Below are positions 25,520 to 33,854 of a stretch of 42,572 nucleotides of DNA, piece after piece. Below the pieces are notes generated by a model. It had not been told where the DNA came from and made no database searches. It was given only the letters and a program-made list of their open reading frames with translations. Origin of the DNA: Alphaproteobacteria bacterium (lineage in GTDB: Bacteria > Pseudomonadota > Alphaproteobacteria > Elsterales > Elsteraceae); the NCBI GenBank assembly GCA_004292755.1, contig RDXE01000056.1, positions 1 to 42,572 on the forward strand, given 5' to 3'. Position 1 is the first letter of the stretch. Each line of letters begins with the position of its first letter. The position numbers and the translations under genes are program-made.

Positions 25520-26325
25520 CAGCCGAACCGTCCCGTGATGTAACCCTGGGTGCGATCATCCCGCGGGTTGGTGAAGATCTGCGCCGTCTCCCCCACTTCC
25601 ACCAAGTCACCGAGGTGGAAGAAAGCAGTGCGTTGAGAAACGCGGGCCGCTTGCTGCATGGAGTGAGTGACGATCACGATCGTGAAGTTCGTCCGAAGCT
25701 CGTCGATCAACTCTTCAATCCGCGCGGTTGCGATCGGATCAAGAGCCGAACACGGCTCGTCCATCAGGATCACTTCTGGGCTGACGGCGATTGCGCGGGC
25801 GATGCACAAGCGCTGCTGCTGACCACCAGACAAGCTGGTGCCGCTTTCCTGCAGACGGCTTTTGACTTCTTCCCACAGGCCCGCCTTCATGAGCGAGCTT
25901 TCTACAATCTTGTCCAGATCGTCACGGCTGCGGGCGAGACCGTGGATCTTCGGCCCGTAGGCGACGTTCTCGTAGATCGACTTCGGGAAGGGGTTCGGCT
26001 TCTGGAACACCATGCCGACCCGTGCGCGCAGCTGCACCACGTCGATCGAGCGGTCATAGATGTCCTTACCGTCCAGGGTGATCTGCCCCTCCACCCGCGC
26101 CCCTTCAATCACATCGTTCATGCGATTGAGGCAACGCAGGAAGGTGGACTTGCCACAGCCAGAGGGGCCGATCAGCGCCGTCACCTCACGATCGCGGACG
26201 TCCAGGTCAATGCCCTTCAGCGCCAGCTTTTCGCCGTAGTACATGCGGACATTGCGGGCCGCCATCTTGGCTTTGGCTTCCGGCCTGTTGCCAGTTGCCT
26301 GTGGAAGTGTGGTTTGGATTTGCAT
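25519..26325 (-). CDS. pstB: phosphate ABC transporter ATPase PstB
   Basis: A 268-residue ATPase energising high-affinity phosphate uptake. Walker A is [10 protein letters not shown], immediately followed by [10 protein letters not shown] as in all PstB; the signature is [16 protein letters not shown], Walker [14 protein letters not shown], and the H-loop [12 protein letters not shown]. The PstB-specific ending [16 protein letters not shown] and YITGRFG is present. About 20 extra residues at the N-terminus precede the ATPase core. It sits four bases after pstA and overlaps the phoU start. Confidence 0.97.
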   Translation of the reverse strand: MQIQTTLPQATGNRPEAKAKMAARNVRMYYGEKLALKGIDLDVRDREVTALIGPSGCGKSTFLRCLNRMNDVIEGARVEGQITLDGKDIYDRSIDVVQLRARVGMVFQKPNPFPKSIYENVAYGPKIHGLARSRDDLDKIVESSLMKAGLWEEVKSRLQESGTSLSGGQQQRLCIARAIAVSPEVILMDEPCSALDPIATARIEELIDELRTNFTIVIVTHSMQQAARVSQRTAFFHLGDLVEVGETAQIFTNPRDDRTQGYITGRFG

Positions 26326-26328
26326 GGT

Positions 26329-27651
26329 TTACCACCGCCGCTCGAATTTCTTGCGCAGGTAGATCGCGATTGCATTCATGAACAGCAGGAACACCAGCAG
26401 GATCATGATTGCAGCCGAGGTCTTTTCAACAAAGCCACGTTCCGGTTGTCCCGCCCAGCGGAACACCTGAACCGGCAGCACGGTCGCCGCATCCAGCGGC
26501 CCGGTCGGCACATCGACCACGAAGGCGTTCATGCCAACCAGCATCAGCGGCGCGCTCTCGCCCAGGGCGTGCGCCATGGCAAGGATGGTGCCCGTCAGGA
26601 TGCCCGGCATCGCCAGTGGCAACACATGGTGTGTGATTGCTTGCAGCTTGGATGCCCCCAGCCCGATCGCAGCCTGGCGGATCGACGGCGGCACGGCGCG
26701 CAGCGAGGCGCGGGCCGCAATGATCATCACCGGCAAGCTCATCAGTGCCAGCACAATACCACCCGAGAGGGGCGAGGAGCGCGGCATTCCGAAGAAGTTC
26801 AAAAACACTGCAAGACCAAGCAAGCCGAACACGATCGAGGGAACCGCGGCAAGATTGTTGATGTTGACCTCGATCATATCAGTCCACTTGTTGCGCGGCG
26901 CGAATTCCTCAAGCCAGACCGCAGTCATCACGCCCAAGGGGAAGGCCAGCGCCAAGCAGATGATCAGCGTCCAGAACGATCCGACGATCGCCACCCACAT
27001 GCCCGCCAGTTCGGGCGAGGCAGAGTTGGCACCCACCAGGAAGCGGGTGTTGGCGCGGGCCACGAGGGCCCCCTGCTTCACGAACTCGTCATAGAAGGCG
27101 AGTTGGCGATCATTCACCGGACGCTGCGCTGGTGGGCCATCCCGATCAATGAAGCCCTTGTGCAGCATGTCGATGTTGGAGTGCGCCAACAGCCACAGGG
27201 TGTGCTTCTGGCCGATCAGCGACGGGTTCGCCAGCACAGCATCGCGCACCTGGGTGCCAGCACCCTGGCTCAACATGTCGTTGAGGAAGCGGCGATCCGA
27301 CCGTGGAACGTTCGGGAACCGCTCCGCCAGGGCGGAATTGACCATGCCGCGCCAGTCAGCGGTGCGCAGTGCGGTTTCCGTGCGCTTCTCGGCATCGCTG
27401 TCGCCCTCGATGCGGGCGGGGTCGATGAATACCTCCATCTGGATGGAGGTTTGCAGGAACGCGGTGTAGCCGTTGGACACGATGGTCCACAGCAAGAACA
27501 CCAGGGACAGCACCGCGAAGCCAATCGCTGTCAAGCCGTAAGCTTTGAAGCGCGCCTCTCGGGCATAGCGGGCCTTCAGCCGCTTGTAGGCAGCGTCGGA
27601 GGTATGGAGGCCGTCCGCGCCAAGGCTGGCGTTGATTGACATATCAGTCAT
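26329..27651 (-). CDS. pstA: phosphate ABC transporter permease PstA
   Basis: A 440-residue inner-membrane permease. The first 150-200 residues correspond to the DUF3333 extension found in alphaproteobacterial PstA: one helix (YGLTAIGFAVLSLVFLLWTI) and a long periplasmic part. The core permease follows, with LAFPLGVMTAVWLEEFAP, NINNLAAVPSIVFGLLGL and the coupling loop IRQAAIGLGASKLQAI. E. coli PstA lacks this extension and is about 296 residues, so the length is normal for the group rather than a fusion oddity. Its ATG lies inside the last codons of pstC (8-base overlap), with GGGAA upstream. Confidence 0.95.
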   Translation of the reverse strand: MTDMSINASLGADGLHTSDAAYKRLKARYAREARFKAYGLTAIGFAVLSLVFLLWTIVSNGYTAFLQTSIQMEVFIDPARIEGDSDAEKRTETALRTADWRGMVNSALAERFPNVPRSDRRFLNDMLSQGAGTQVRDAVLANPSLIGQKHTLWLLAHSNIDMLHKGFIDRDGPPAQRPVNDRQLAFYDEFVKQGALVARANTRFLVGANSASPELAGMWVAIVGSFWTLIICLALAFPLGVMTAVWLEEFAPRNKWTDMIEVNINNLAAVPSIVFGLLGLAVFLNFFGMPRSSPLSGGIVLALMSLPVMIIAARASLRAVPPSIRQAAIGLGASKLQAITHHVLPLAMPGILTGTILAMAHALGESAPLMLVGMNAFVVDVPTGPLDAATVLPVQVFRWAGQPERGFVEKTSAAIMILLVFLLFMNAIAIYLRKKFERRW

Positions 27652-29020
27652 AGCGTTCCCGATACTTGTTCACCACGCGCAGCGCGATGACGTTCAGGCA
27701 GAGGGTGACGAAGAACAGCACCAGACCAAGGGCAAAGGCCGACAGAGTCTTGGGGCTGTCGAACTCCTGGTCGCCAACCAGCAGGGTGGCGATCTGCACC
27801 GTGACCGTCGTGACGTTTTCGAACGGGTTGAGAGTCAAGTTCGCTGCCAGACCCGCGGCCATCACCACGATCATGGTCTCGCCGATGGCCTTGGAGATCG
27901 CCAGCATCACAGCCGCGACAATGCCGGGGAGAGCAGCCGGCAGCACCACAAGGCGGATGGTCTCCGACTTGGTTGCCCCCAGACCCGCCGAGCCATCGCG
28001 CAAGGACTGCGGTACCGCGTTGATCACGTCATCGGCGAGGGAGGAGACGAAGGGGATGATCATCACCCCCATCACCATGCCGGCGGCCAGTGCGGACTGC
28101 GCGCCGATCTCAATGCCCACCAGGGGGCCCAAGTCGCGGATGAAGGGAGCGACCGTCAGGGCGGCGAAGAAGCCGAACACCACCGTCGGGATGCCTGCGA
28201 TCACTTCCAGCGCGGGCTTGGCGACATCGCGCACCCGCTTCGGGGCATAGTCCGCGAGATAGACCGCGGACAACAGGCCGACCGGCACGGCGACCGCCAT
28301 CGCGATCAAGGTGATCAGCAAGGTGCCCGTGAACAGCGGCACAGCACCAAAGGCGGAGGAACCACCCACTTGATCGGGGCGGATGGCGTCCTGCGGGCTC
28401 CACTTCAAACCGAAGAGAAACTCGATTGGCGACACGCGCAAGAAGAAGTTGGCGGCTTCGAACAACAGCGACAGCACAATGCCCGCGGTGGTCAACACCG
28501 CGATCGTCGAGCAGCCGATCAAGATCCACTCCACCGTCCGCTCAACCGAATTGCGGGCGCGCATGGTGGGGGAGATGCGGCTGCGAGCATAGGCAAGGCC
28601 AAGGATGGCGACCACCAGGGCCACCACGGCCATCGCAATGTTCGCAAGGCTTTGCAAGGACGCCAATTGACCAGCGGCGGCAATCACCCCTGGGTTGGCA
28701 TCGCGTGGGCTCATGCCGCGGAAGGCGATGTTGCGAACCTCGGTCAGCACCAGATCCAGTTCAGCTGTGGGCAGCGCCTGGACGTCCGGTGGCAGGTTAC
28801 CAACAACCAGCGCCATAATGATGTTCGGTTGCAGGGTAAGCCATGCGAGCAGCAACATCACAGCCGGGATGCCGCACCACAGGGCCGCGTAATAGCCGTA
28901 GTAGCTGGGCAGCGAGTGCAATTCGCCGATCCCACCGAGGGCCATGGCGCGGGAACGACCCAGCGCATAGGCCGCCACCGTCATGGCGATCAGGATCAAG
29001 GTGAGCAGAAGGAGCGACAT
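27644..29020 (-). CDS. pstC: phosphate ABC transporter permease PstC
   Basis: A 458-residue inner-membrane permease, partner of PstA. The N-terminal 190 residues hold three or so helices and a periplasmic segment beyond the E. coli length of 319; this longer form is common in Alphaproteobacteria. The core shows FGAVPLFTGTLLITLIAMAV, VLEVIAGIPTVVFGFF and the coupling loop PQSLRDGSAGLGATKSETI. The start ATG 29020 has only a weak ribosome binding site. A 100-base gap with a strong hairpin separates it from pstS upstream, suggesting that the permease is made at a lower level than the binding protein. Confidence 0.95.
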   Translation of the reverse strand: MSLLLLTLILIAMTVAAYALGRSRAMALGGIGELHSLPSYYGYYAALWCGIPAVMLLLAWLTLQPNIIMALVVGNLPPDVQALPTAELDLVLTEVRNIAFRGMSPRDANPGVIAAAGQLASLQSLANIAMAVVALVVAILGLAYARSRISPTMRARNSVERTVEWILIGCSTIAVLTTAGIVLSLLFEAANFFLRVSPIEFLFGLKWSPQDAIRPDQVGGSSAFGAVPLFTGTLLITLIAMAVAVPVGLLSAVYLADYAPKRVRDVAKPALEVIAGIPTVVFGFFAALTVAPFIRDLGPLVGIEIGAQSALAAGMVMGVMIIPFVSSLADDVINAVPQSLRDGSAGLGATKSETIRLVVLPAALPGIVAAVMLAISKAIGETMIVVMAAGLAANLTLNPFENVTTVTVQIATLLVGDQEFDSPKTLSAFALGLVLFFVTLCLNVIALRVVNKYRERYD

Positions 29021-29058
29021 GCAACGCGTCCCAAGAAGACAAAGACTGGGCGGGTCTA

Positions 29059-29108
29059 CCCTCTCTCCAACCAGTCCATCACGCGGGATGAAACCGGCGG
29101 AGAGAGGG
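29059..29108 (-). promoter_or_regulatory. long hairpin between pstS and pstC
   Basis: CCCTCTCTCC (29059-29068) pairs perfectly with GGAGAGAGGG (29099-29108), ten pairs enclosing a 30-base loop that itself contains a CATC/GATG mini-stem. It begins 13 bases after the pstS stop on the minus strand and has no T-run, so it is more likely an mRNA-stabilising or partial-attenuation structure than a full terminator. Such structures commonly raise binding-protein over permease output. Confidence 0.6.
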
Positions 29109-29120
29109 CAGGTACCGGTG

Positions 29121-30161
29121 TTAGTTCAGCGTGGTCAGCACGGTGCGGTTCATCACCGAGGTGCGCTGGCCGCGACGGGTCGCGTCCGGCATCGGCACGA
29201 GGCCGCGGTCAGACAGGTAGCCATCGCTGCCGGCGGCGCGATCGCTCATGTACTCAGCCGCAAACTCCATGATGCCGGGGATCACGCCGACGTGGTTGTT
29301 CTTCAGGTAGACGAACAACGGACGCGAGACCGGGTACTGGCCGCCCGAAATGGTTTCCAGAGTGGCCGTCACACCTTCGATCGGGTGGGACTTAATCTTG
29401 TCGCGGTTTTGGTCATAGAAGCTGAAGCCGAACACGCCCATGGCCTCAGCCGAGGAGGTCAGACGCTGAACGATCAGGTTATCGTTCTCACCGGCTTCGA
29501 TGAACACACCGTCTTCGCGGATGGAGGCGCAAGCGCGACCGCGGGCGGCGTTATCCGTGATGGCGCGGATTTCCGGAATGTTCCGGCAGCCGACGTCCAT
29601 CACCAACTCGACGAAGCTATCGCGGGTGCCGGAGGTTGGCGGCGGGCCCAGCACTTCGATGCGGCGGTTCGGCAGAGCCGGGTCAACCTGGTTCCAGGTG
29701 CGGTAGGGGTTGTTGACCAGCTGGCCATTCACCGGCACCTGACGGGCCAGGGCCTTCCAGATCTGCTCGCGGGTCAGGCTGAAGTTCTGGCCGCCGAGAC
29801 GGTCAGCAACCACGATGCCGTCGAAGCCGACCGAGATTTCAACAACCTGGACACCATTGCGGGTGCAGGTTTCCAGCTCGCCGCGGGTGATCCGGCGCGA
29901 GGCATTGGTGAAATCCGGGTGCTCGGCGCCAACGCCTTGGCAGAACAGGCGCATGCCACCGCCGGTGCCGGTCGACTCGACCACCGGGGTGCGGAAGCGG
30001 CCTTGACGACCGAACTCTTCAGCCACCGCCGTGGTGAACGGGAACACCGTGGACGAGCCGACGATGCGGATTTGATCACGGCCCTGAGCGAAGGCAGCAG
30101 CGCCCGGCAGGGCCACAGCAGCGGCGACCGCGGCCGCGAGAAGGAAGGTCTTGGCAGTCAC
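29121..30161 (-). CDS. pstS: periplasmic phosphate-binding protein PstS
   Basis: A 346-residue periplasmic protein delivering phosphate to PstCA. The Sec signal is FLLAAAVAAAVALPGAAAFA, cleaved after about residue 25. Phosphate-contact motifs are IVGSSTVFPFTTAVAEEF and VESTGTGGGMRLFCQG, and a further GTRDSFVELV segment. It belongs to the longer PstS branch common in Alphaproteobacteria rather than the E. coli type. The start is GTG 30161, with GGGG upstream. It is first in the pstSCAB-phoU-phoB operon, and a three-repeat PHO box stands about 95-125 bases upstream, so strong induction under phosphate limitation is expected. Confidence 0.94.
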   Translation of the reverse strand: MTAKTFLLAAAVAAAVALPGAAAFAQGRDQIRIVGSSTVFPFTTAVAEEFGRQGRFRTPVVESTGTGGGMRLFCQGVGAEHPDFTNASRRITRGELETCTRNGVQVVEISVGFDGIVVADRLGGQNFSLTREQIWKALARQVPVNGQLVNNPYRTWNQVDPALPNRRIEVLGPPPTSGTRDSFVELVMDVGCRNIPEIRAITDNAARGRACASIREDGVFIEAGENDNLIVQRLTSSAEAMGVFGFSFYDQNRDKIKSHPIEGVTATLETISGGQYPVSRPLFVYLKNNHVGVIPGIMEFAAEYMSDRAAGSDGYLSDRGLVPMPDATRRGQRTSVMNRTVLTTLN

Positions 30162-30253
30162 GACGGACCCCTTGGACGTGGTTGAAACAGCGGCTCGGTC
30201 AGGCCCCTTGGGGCAACCGAACTCGGGCGGACGCTAGTCAGCCCTGAGCACGT

Positions 30254-30286
30254 CTGTACGACAGTTAGGTGACTATTTCGTTACAG
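30254..30286 (-). promoter_or_regulatory. PHO box upstream of pstS
   Basis: Read on the minus strand, three 7-base units follow each other with 4-base spacers: CTGTAAC-GAAA, TAGTCAC-CTAA, CTGTCGT-ACAG. This 11-base periodicity of CTGTCAT-like repeats is the PhoB-binding pattern. It lies between phoR and pstS and points toward pstS. Confidence 0.85.
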
Positions 30287-30328
30287 TGGCCCATCGCGAC
30301 GGCAGCCTGAGGCCGAGTCGGTGTGGGG

Positions 30329-31747
30329 TCAGGCCGAGGGATTTGCGACCGCTGGCAGATGAACGCTGAAGCGCGAGCCAACCCCCACCTCGGATTCAAT
30401 CGACAGCACGCCGCGATGGCGGGTGACGATGTGCTTGACGATGGCGAGGCCCAAGCCAGTCCCGCCCGCCTCTCGCGAGCGACCGACATCGACGCGGTAA
30501 AACCGTTCAGTCAAGCGGGGCAAGTGCTCGCGGGCGATCCCGTCCCCCCGGTCGGTGACGCTGATCACCACGGCGCGGCGCACATCCTTAGGGAAGCCGG
30601 GCGGCAGGTCTTTGGCGGGCTTCGCCTGGATCAGCACCCGCGTGCCGGGTCGACCATACTTGATCGCATTCTCGATCAGGTTCTGGCACAGCTGGGCGAC
30701 CTCCCGCTCGGCTCCCACCACAGCGGGCGTGTCGTCGGCAACGTCGACCACCAGTGTCATCGACCGACGCTCCGCCTGAAGGATAAGACCGCGCTGCACC
30801 TGGCCCAACAGGTCCGCTACGGTCACAGCCTCCGTTGGTGGGACGTGCTCCGACTGCTCAATCCGGGACAAGGACAGCAAATCCTCCACCAGCCGCCCCA
30901 TGCGCTGGGCTTGCTCGTGCATGATCTCCAGGAACTGGGAGTGGGCTTCGGGGTCGTCGCGGGCAGGTCCACGCAAGGTTTCGATAAAGCCCAGCAACGT
31001 GGCAAGCGGGGTGCGCAGTTCGTGGCTGGCATTGGCGATGAAGTCCGCACGCAGTCGCTCCGCCCGGCGACGGTCAGTCACTTCACTCATCGCCGCCACA
31101 AGCGTGATGCCGTCGGGGGTGGCGGGGATGGGCAGAGCGCGCACAACATAACTGCGCTCCACCGCCCCCACTTGATGCCACTCCGTCTCCCGCGGGGTCC
31201 GATCGCGCAAGCTTGCCTGCAATGCCTCCAGGACCGAGGGGGCGCGCAGCACGGCGCCGACATCGCGCCCGACTGAGTTTGGTCCCAGCATCTGGCGGGC
31301 TGCCGCATTGGCGAGGCGTACGCGCCCATCACCGCCGACGCCGAGAATGGCATCCGGCAGAACATCCAGAAGGGCAGCGCGGGTTGCGGTCAGGGCGTCG
31401 ATCTCTTGACGCCGCGCCCGCTCGGCTGCTGCCAGTGCAGTGGTGGCGCGGGCAATCTCCTGTGCGATCGGTAACCGGACGGCTGCGTCGGGTGGCTCAG
31501 CCGGTGTGCTGCCACCGGCCCCGAGAGCCAGCAGCTCTGCGTGACGGCGCGCGGCCGTCAGCGCCAGCAGTGCCGGGCGCAACACCACCCACAGCCCGAG
31601 GACAATGATCGTGAACCCGCCCAGCGCCGCCAGGGGGGCAAGATTGGCCTCTAGCACCAGGATGCCAAGAGCGGCTGCCGAGGGTATCGCCAGCGCCACA
31701 AGGCTCCCGATCAAATGGCCCATAGGGATGCGGGGTTTCATCGGCAT
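30329..31747 (-). CDS. phoR: phosphate-regulon sensor histidine kinase PhoR
   Basis: A 472-residue membrane histidine kinase. Two N-terminal helices (LIGSLVALAIPSAAALGILV and LAALGGFTIIVLGLWVVL) are separated by a minimal loop, so it has almost no periplasmic sensor, as in PhoR. A PAS domain follows (about 125-225), then the H-box ADFIANASHELRTPLATLL (His242), N-box NLIENAIKYG, and G boxes VTDRGDGIA and GGTGLGLAIVKHIV. It autophosphorylates and passes phosphate to PhoB when Pst/PhoU signal starvation. The start is uncertain (ATG 31747, 31741 or 31723); ribosome binding signals are weak. It precedes the pst operon on the same strand but the PHO box between them indicates a separate pst promoter. 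Confidence 0.92.
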   Translation of the reverse strand: MPMKPRIPMGHLIGSLVALAIPSAAALGILVLEANLAPLAALGGFTIIVLGLWVVLRPALLALTAARRHAELLALGAGGSTPAEPPDAAVRLPIAQEIARATTALAAAERARRQEIDALTATRAALLDVLPDAILGVGGDGRVRLANAAARQMLGPNSVGRDVGAVLRAPSVLEALQASLRDRTPRETEWHQVGAVERSYVVRALPIPATPDGITLVAAMSEVTDRRRAERLRADFIANASHELRTPLATLLGFIETLRGPARDDPEAHSQFLEIMHEQAQRMGRLVEDLLSLSRIEQSEHVPPTEAVTVADLLGQVQRGLILQAERRSMTLVVDVADDTPAVVGAEREVAQLCQNLIENAIKYGRPGTRVLIQAKPAKDLPPGFPKDVRRAVVISVTDRGDGIAREHLPRLTERFYRVDVGRSREAGGTGLGLAIVKHIVTRHRGVLSIESEVGVGSRFSVHLPAVANPSA

Positions 31748-31886
31748 GTCGGGGTAGCGGGCTTGCTTCGCGGCTGCAACCTTATTCTCGTGACAGTTGC
31801 CGCATGCGTCTCGCACACTGACGGCGCAAGGGTGGACAGCGGGGCGCGCCCCGGCCACTCGACCCCGGCTGCCGTGAGGATGCGGG

Positions 31887-32951
31887 ATGACCCCGGATGC
31901 AATCAGATCCGTGTTCGCTGATATCGAAAAAGCAGTGCACGCAAGCCGGTACGACGATGCACTCGCTCAGATCGAGAGTTTGAATGCTGCGGCGGGGGAT
32001 GTCATTCGTGCCACGCCCGATCTTGACTCGTGGTTGGTCAGCGCTTGGCGACTCGCTCTGATCGAATCTGGTCGCTATGGAGAGGCAGCGGAGTTGTTCG
32101 ACAGTCGTGTGGCGGAGGAGCGCGCGTTAATCGCGGCTTCCACGTCATCTTTGGTCCCGATCTTAGGGCAGGCTAAGCGTGTTCGTTACGCTGACATGAG
32201 CTTCAGTTTGTTCTTGTTTCGGCATGATATCTTGAGCAACCGGATTCTTGCCGGTGGCGGTTGGGAACAGGGGATCAGTGAGTATCTGGCCCAGGTGGTG
32301 CGCCCTGGCGATTTGGTGATCGATATCGGTGCCAACATCGGCTGGCACACCATTGCGGCGGCAGTGCGCGTCGGTCCAACAGGTCGGGTCATTGCGTTTG
32401 AACCAGAGCCAGTGGCCTTCCGACTGCTGGTGGACTCGGTGCGGGAAAACGGCCTGACCTGGGTGGAGGCCAGCCCAATGGCCATTGGCGCGGCCGAGGA
32501 GGTGGTGAGCTTGCATCGACCCTATGTCGCCGGAAACGCCCAACACAGCATCGTCGATCAAGGACTGTCAGGTGATACCGTAACCATCGCCGTGGCGCCG
32601 TTGACGGCTTTCAGCGATCAGATCGATCGTCGCATCCGCCTGTTGAAGATGGATATCGAAGGAGCGGAAGTGCAGGCCTTGATCGGAATGGAGCCAATCC
32701 TGTCAGGCCCCTATGCGCCAGAGGTGATGATCATCGAATTTTCACCGCGCTTACTGGCGTTGGCCGGCGCCGGACCGGAGTGGTTTGACGCGTTGACCAC
32801 GCGCTTTGGCTATGGCTACGCGGTTTTGTCGGCGGATACTGGAACCCAGGTGCATCTGGACCCTGGGCAATCGCTGGGGACGCTCTACCATCGCGTTTTG
32901 GCGGGTCAGACCGGCAGCGATACACAGTTCGATGTCGTTTTTATGCGCTAA
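31887..32951 (+). CDS. FkbM-family SAM-dependent methyltransferase
   Basis: A 354-residue protein whose C-terminal two thirds is an FkbM-type class I methyltransferase: SAM motif VIDIGANIGWHT (about 144-155), FEPEPVAFRLL near 171, and LLKMDIEGAEVQALIGME near 255. FkbM enzymes O-methylate sugars, polyketides or other metabolites. The first 90 residues are helical with a TPR-like look (YDDALAQIESLNAAAGDV, ESGRYGEAAELFDSRVAEE). It is divergent from phoR and has no biosynthetic partner nearby, so the acceptor is unknown. ATG 31887 follows GAGGATGCGGG. A 5-pair hairpin (GGGAC/GTCCC) lies immediately after its stop. Confidence 0.85.
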   Translation: MTPDAIRSVFADIEKAVHASRYDDALAQIESLNAAAGDVIRATPDLDSWLVSAWRLALIESGRYGEAAELFDSRVAEERALIAASTSSLVPILGQAKRVRYADMSFSLFLFRHDILSNRILAGGGWEQGISEYLAQVVRPGDLVIDIGANIGWHTIAAAVRVGPTGRVIAFEPEPVAFRLLVDSVRENGLTWVEASPMAIGAAEEVVSLHRPYVAGNAQHSIVDQGLSGDTVTIAVAPLTAFSDQIDRRIRLLKMDIEGAEVQALIGMEPILSGPYAPEVMIIEFSPRLLALAGAGPEWFDALTTRFGYGYAVLSADTGTQVHLDPGQSLGTLYHRVLAGQTGSDTQFDVVFMR

Positions 32952-33072
32952 GGGACCGCTTGTCCCGCCTGCGACATTCTGCAAATGCAAACGTCTCGCA
33001 TTTAGGCTTGAGCGGAGCGCACGCCTCGGCTATCCATCACCACAAGGATGATCATGCCAAACGGGGTGTGAG
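32952..33072. other. intergenic region with two small hairpins
   Basis: The 121 bases between the methyltransferase and bfd contain GGGAC-n5-GTCCC at 32952-32966 and AAATGC-n9-GCATTT at 32983-33003. Either could end the upstream transcript, but neither has a T-run long enough to be sure. No ORF or RNA gene is seen. Confidence 0.35.
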
Positions 33073-33282
33073 ATGATCGTGTGCGTGTGTCGCCGCATTT
33101 CCGACCGTGAAGTGACCAGTGCTGTGCAGCGCGGGGCGCGGTCGGTGGGCGAAGTGTTTCGCTCCCACGGCTGTCAGGTGCAGTGCGGTCGGTGCATTCA
33201 GCACATGCAGGGAATGCTTCCGCCCCGGACCGGCGCCTGCGGCGCAGGCGCTGGCACGGCAGCGCCGACACGGGACGGTTGA
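33073..33282 (+). CDS. bfd: bacterioferritin-associated ferredoxin
   Basis: A 69-residue [2Fe-2S] protein of the Bfd family, which docks on bacterioferritin and passes electrons to release stored iron. The four cluster cysteines are at exactly the E. coli positions: Cys4 and Cys6 (IVCVCRRIS), Cys38 and Cys41 (QCGRC). One extra cysteine is at 34. The C-terminal 20 residues are a Gly/Ala-rich tail not needed for the fold. It converges on bfr, 89 bases away, so the two partners are adjacent but separately transcribed. ATG 33073 has GGGGTG upstream. Confidence 0.92.
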   Translation: MIVCVCRRISDREVTSAVQRGARSVGEVFRSHGCQVQCGRCIQHMQGMLPPRTGACGAGAGTAAPTRDG

Positions 33283-33336
33283 GCGTTCGCGAACCAGCAC
33301 GCCGCCGGTCTGTCCCGACGGCGCCCCGGCCCGATA

Positions 33337-33355
33337 GCGCCCCGAAGGAGGGCGC
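33337..33355. terminator. hairpin between convergent bfd and bfr
   Basis: GCGCCC pairs with GGGCGC around a seven-base loop in the 89-base gap between two convergent genes. It could serve both directions. There is no T-tract on either side, so this is only a candidate. Confidence 0.3.
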
Positions 33356-33371
33356 GCCGGACTCCAGCCGG

Positions 33372-33854
33372 TTAGCTCGCGTCGTGTGGCTTCATCTGGC
33401 TTTGCAGGTAGTTCTGCAGGCCCACCTTGTCGATCAAGCCAATCTCCGTCTCCAAAAAGTCGATATGCTCCTCGGCATCCTCAAGAATGCCGGTCAGCAG
33501 ATCGCGGGAGACGTAATCCTTCGTGGTTTCGCACAGTGCGATCGCTGCCACCAAGTCGCTATGAGCCGCAGTTTCCAGCTTCAGGTCGCAATCCAGCATT
33601 TCTGGGACGGTTTCACCGACCATCAGCTTGCCGATGTCTTGCAGATTGGGCAGGCCTTCCAGGAACAGGATGCGCTCAATCAGCATATCGGCGTGTTTCA
33701 TTTCGCCGATGGACTCTTCATAGATCTTGCCGCCAAGCCGGACCAAACCCCAGTTCTTCAGCATCCGCGCATGCAGGAAGTACTGATTGATAGCAGTCAG
33801 CTCATTCTTTAGGCACACATTCAGGTGCGCAATGACAGACTCGTTTCCCTTCAT
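33372..33854 (-). CDS. bfr: bacterioferritin
   Basis: A 160-residue haem-containing iron-storage ferritin forming 24-mers. From ATG 33854 it aligns without gaps to E. coli Bfr over most of its length: Glu18, Glu51, haem Met52, His54, Glu94 and His130 are all in register. The sixth ferroxidase ligand, Glu127, is Ala here ([13 protein letters not shown]), with Glu at 128 and 129. The ending [15 protein letters not shown] is family-standard. The open frame extends 33 codons upstream to 33953, but homology supports the shorter start. A Fur-like box is located upstream. bfd is convergent and adjacent. Confidence 0.93.
   Translation of the reverse strand: MKGNESVIAHLNVCLKNELTAINQYFLHARMLKNWGLVRLGGKIYEESIGEMKHADMLIERILFLEGLPNLQDIGKLMVGETVPEMLDCDLKLETAAHSDLVAAIALCETTKDYVSRDLLTGILEDAEEHIDFLETEIGLIDKVGLQNYLQSQMKPHDAS

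Noticed and set aside
25615-29272. Long plus-strand open frames of 674 and 546 codons
   Set aside because: They are antisense to pstB, pstA and pstC; their His/Gln/Arg-rich translations are typical shadow frames.
31779-31796. Possible PHO box upstream of phoR
   Set aside because: Only one unit (CTGTCAC on the minus strand) fits; the next unit at the right spacing matches the consensus at two of seven bases.
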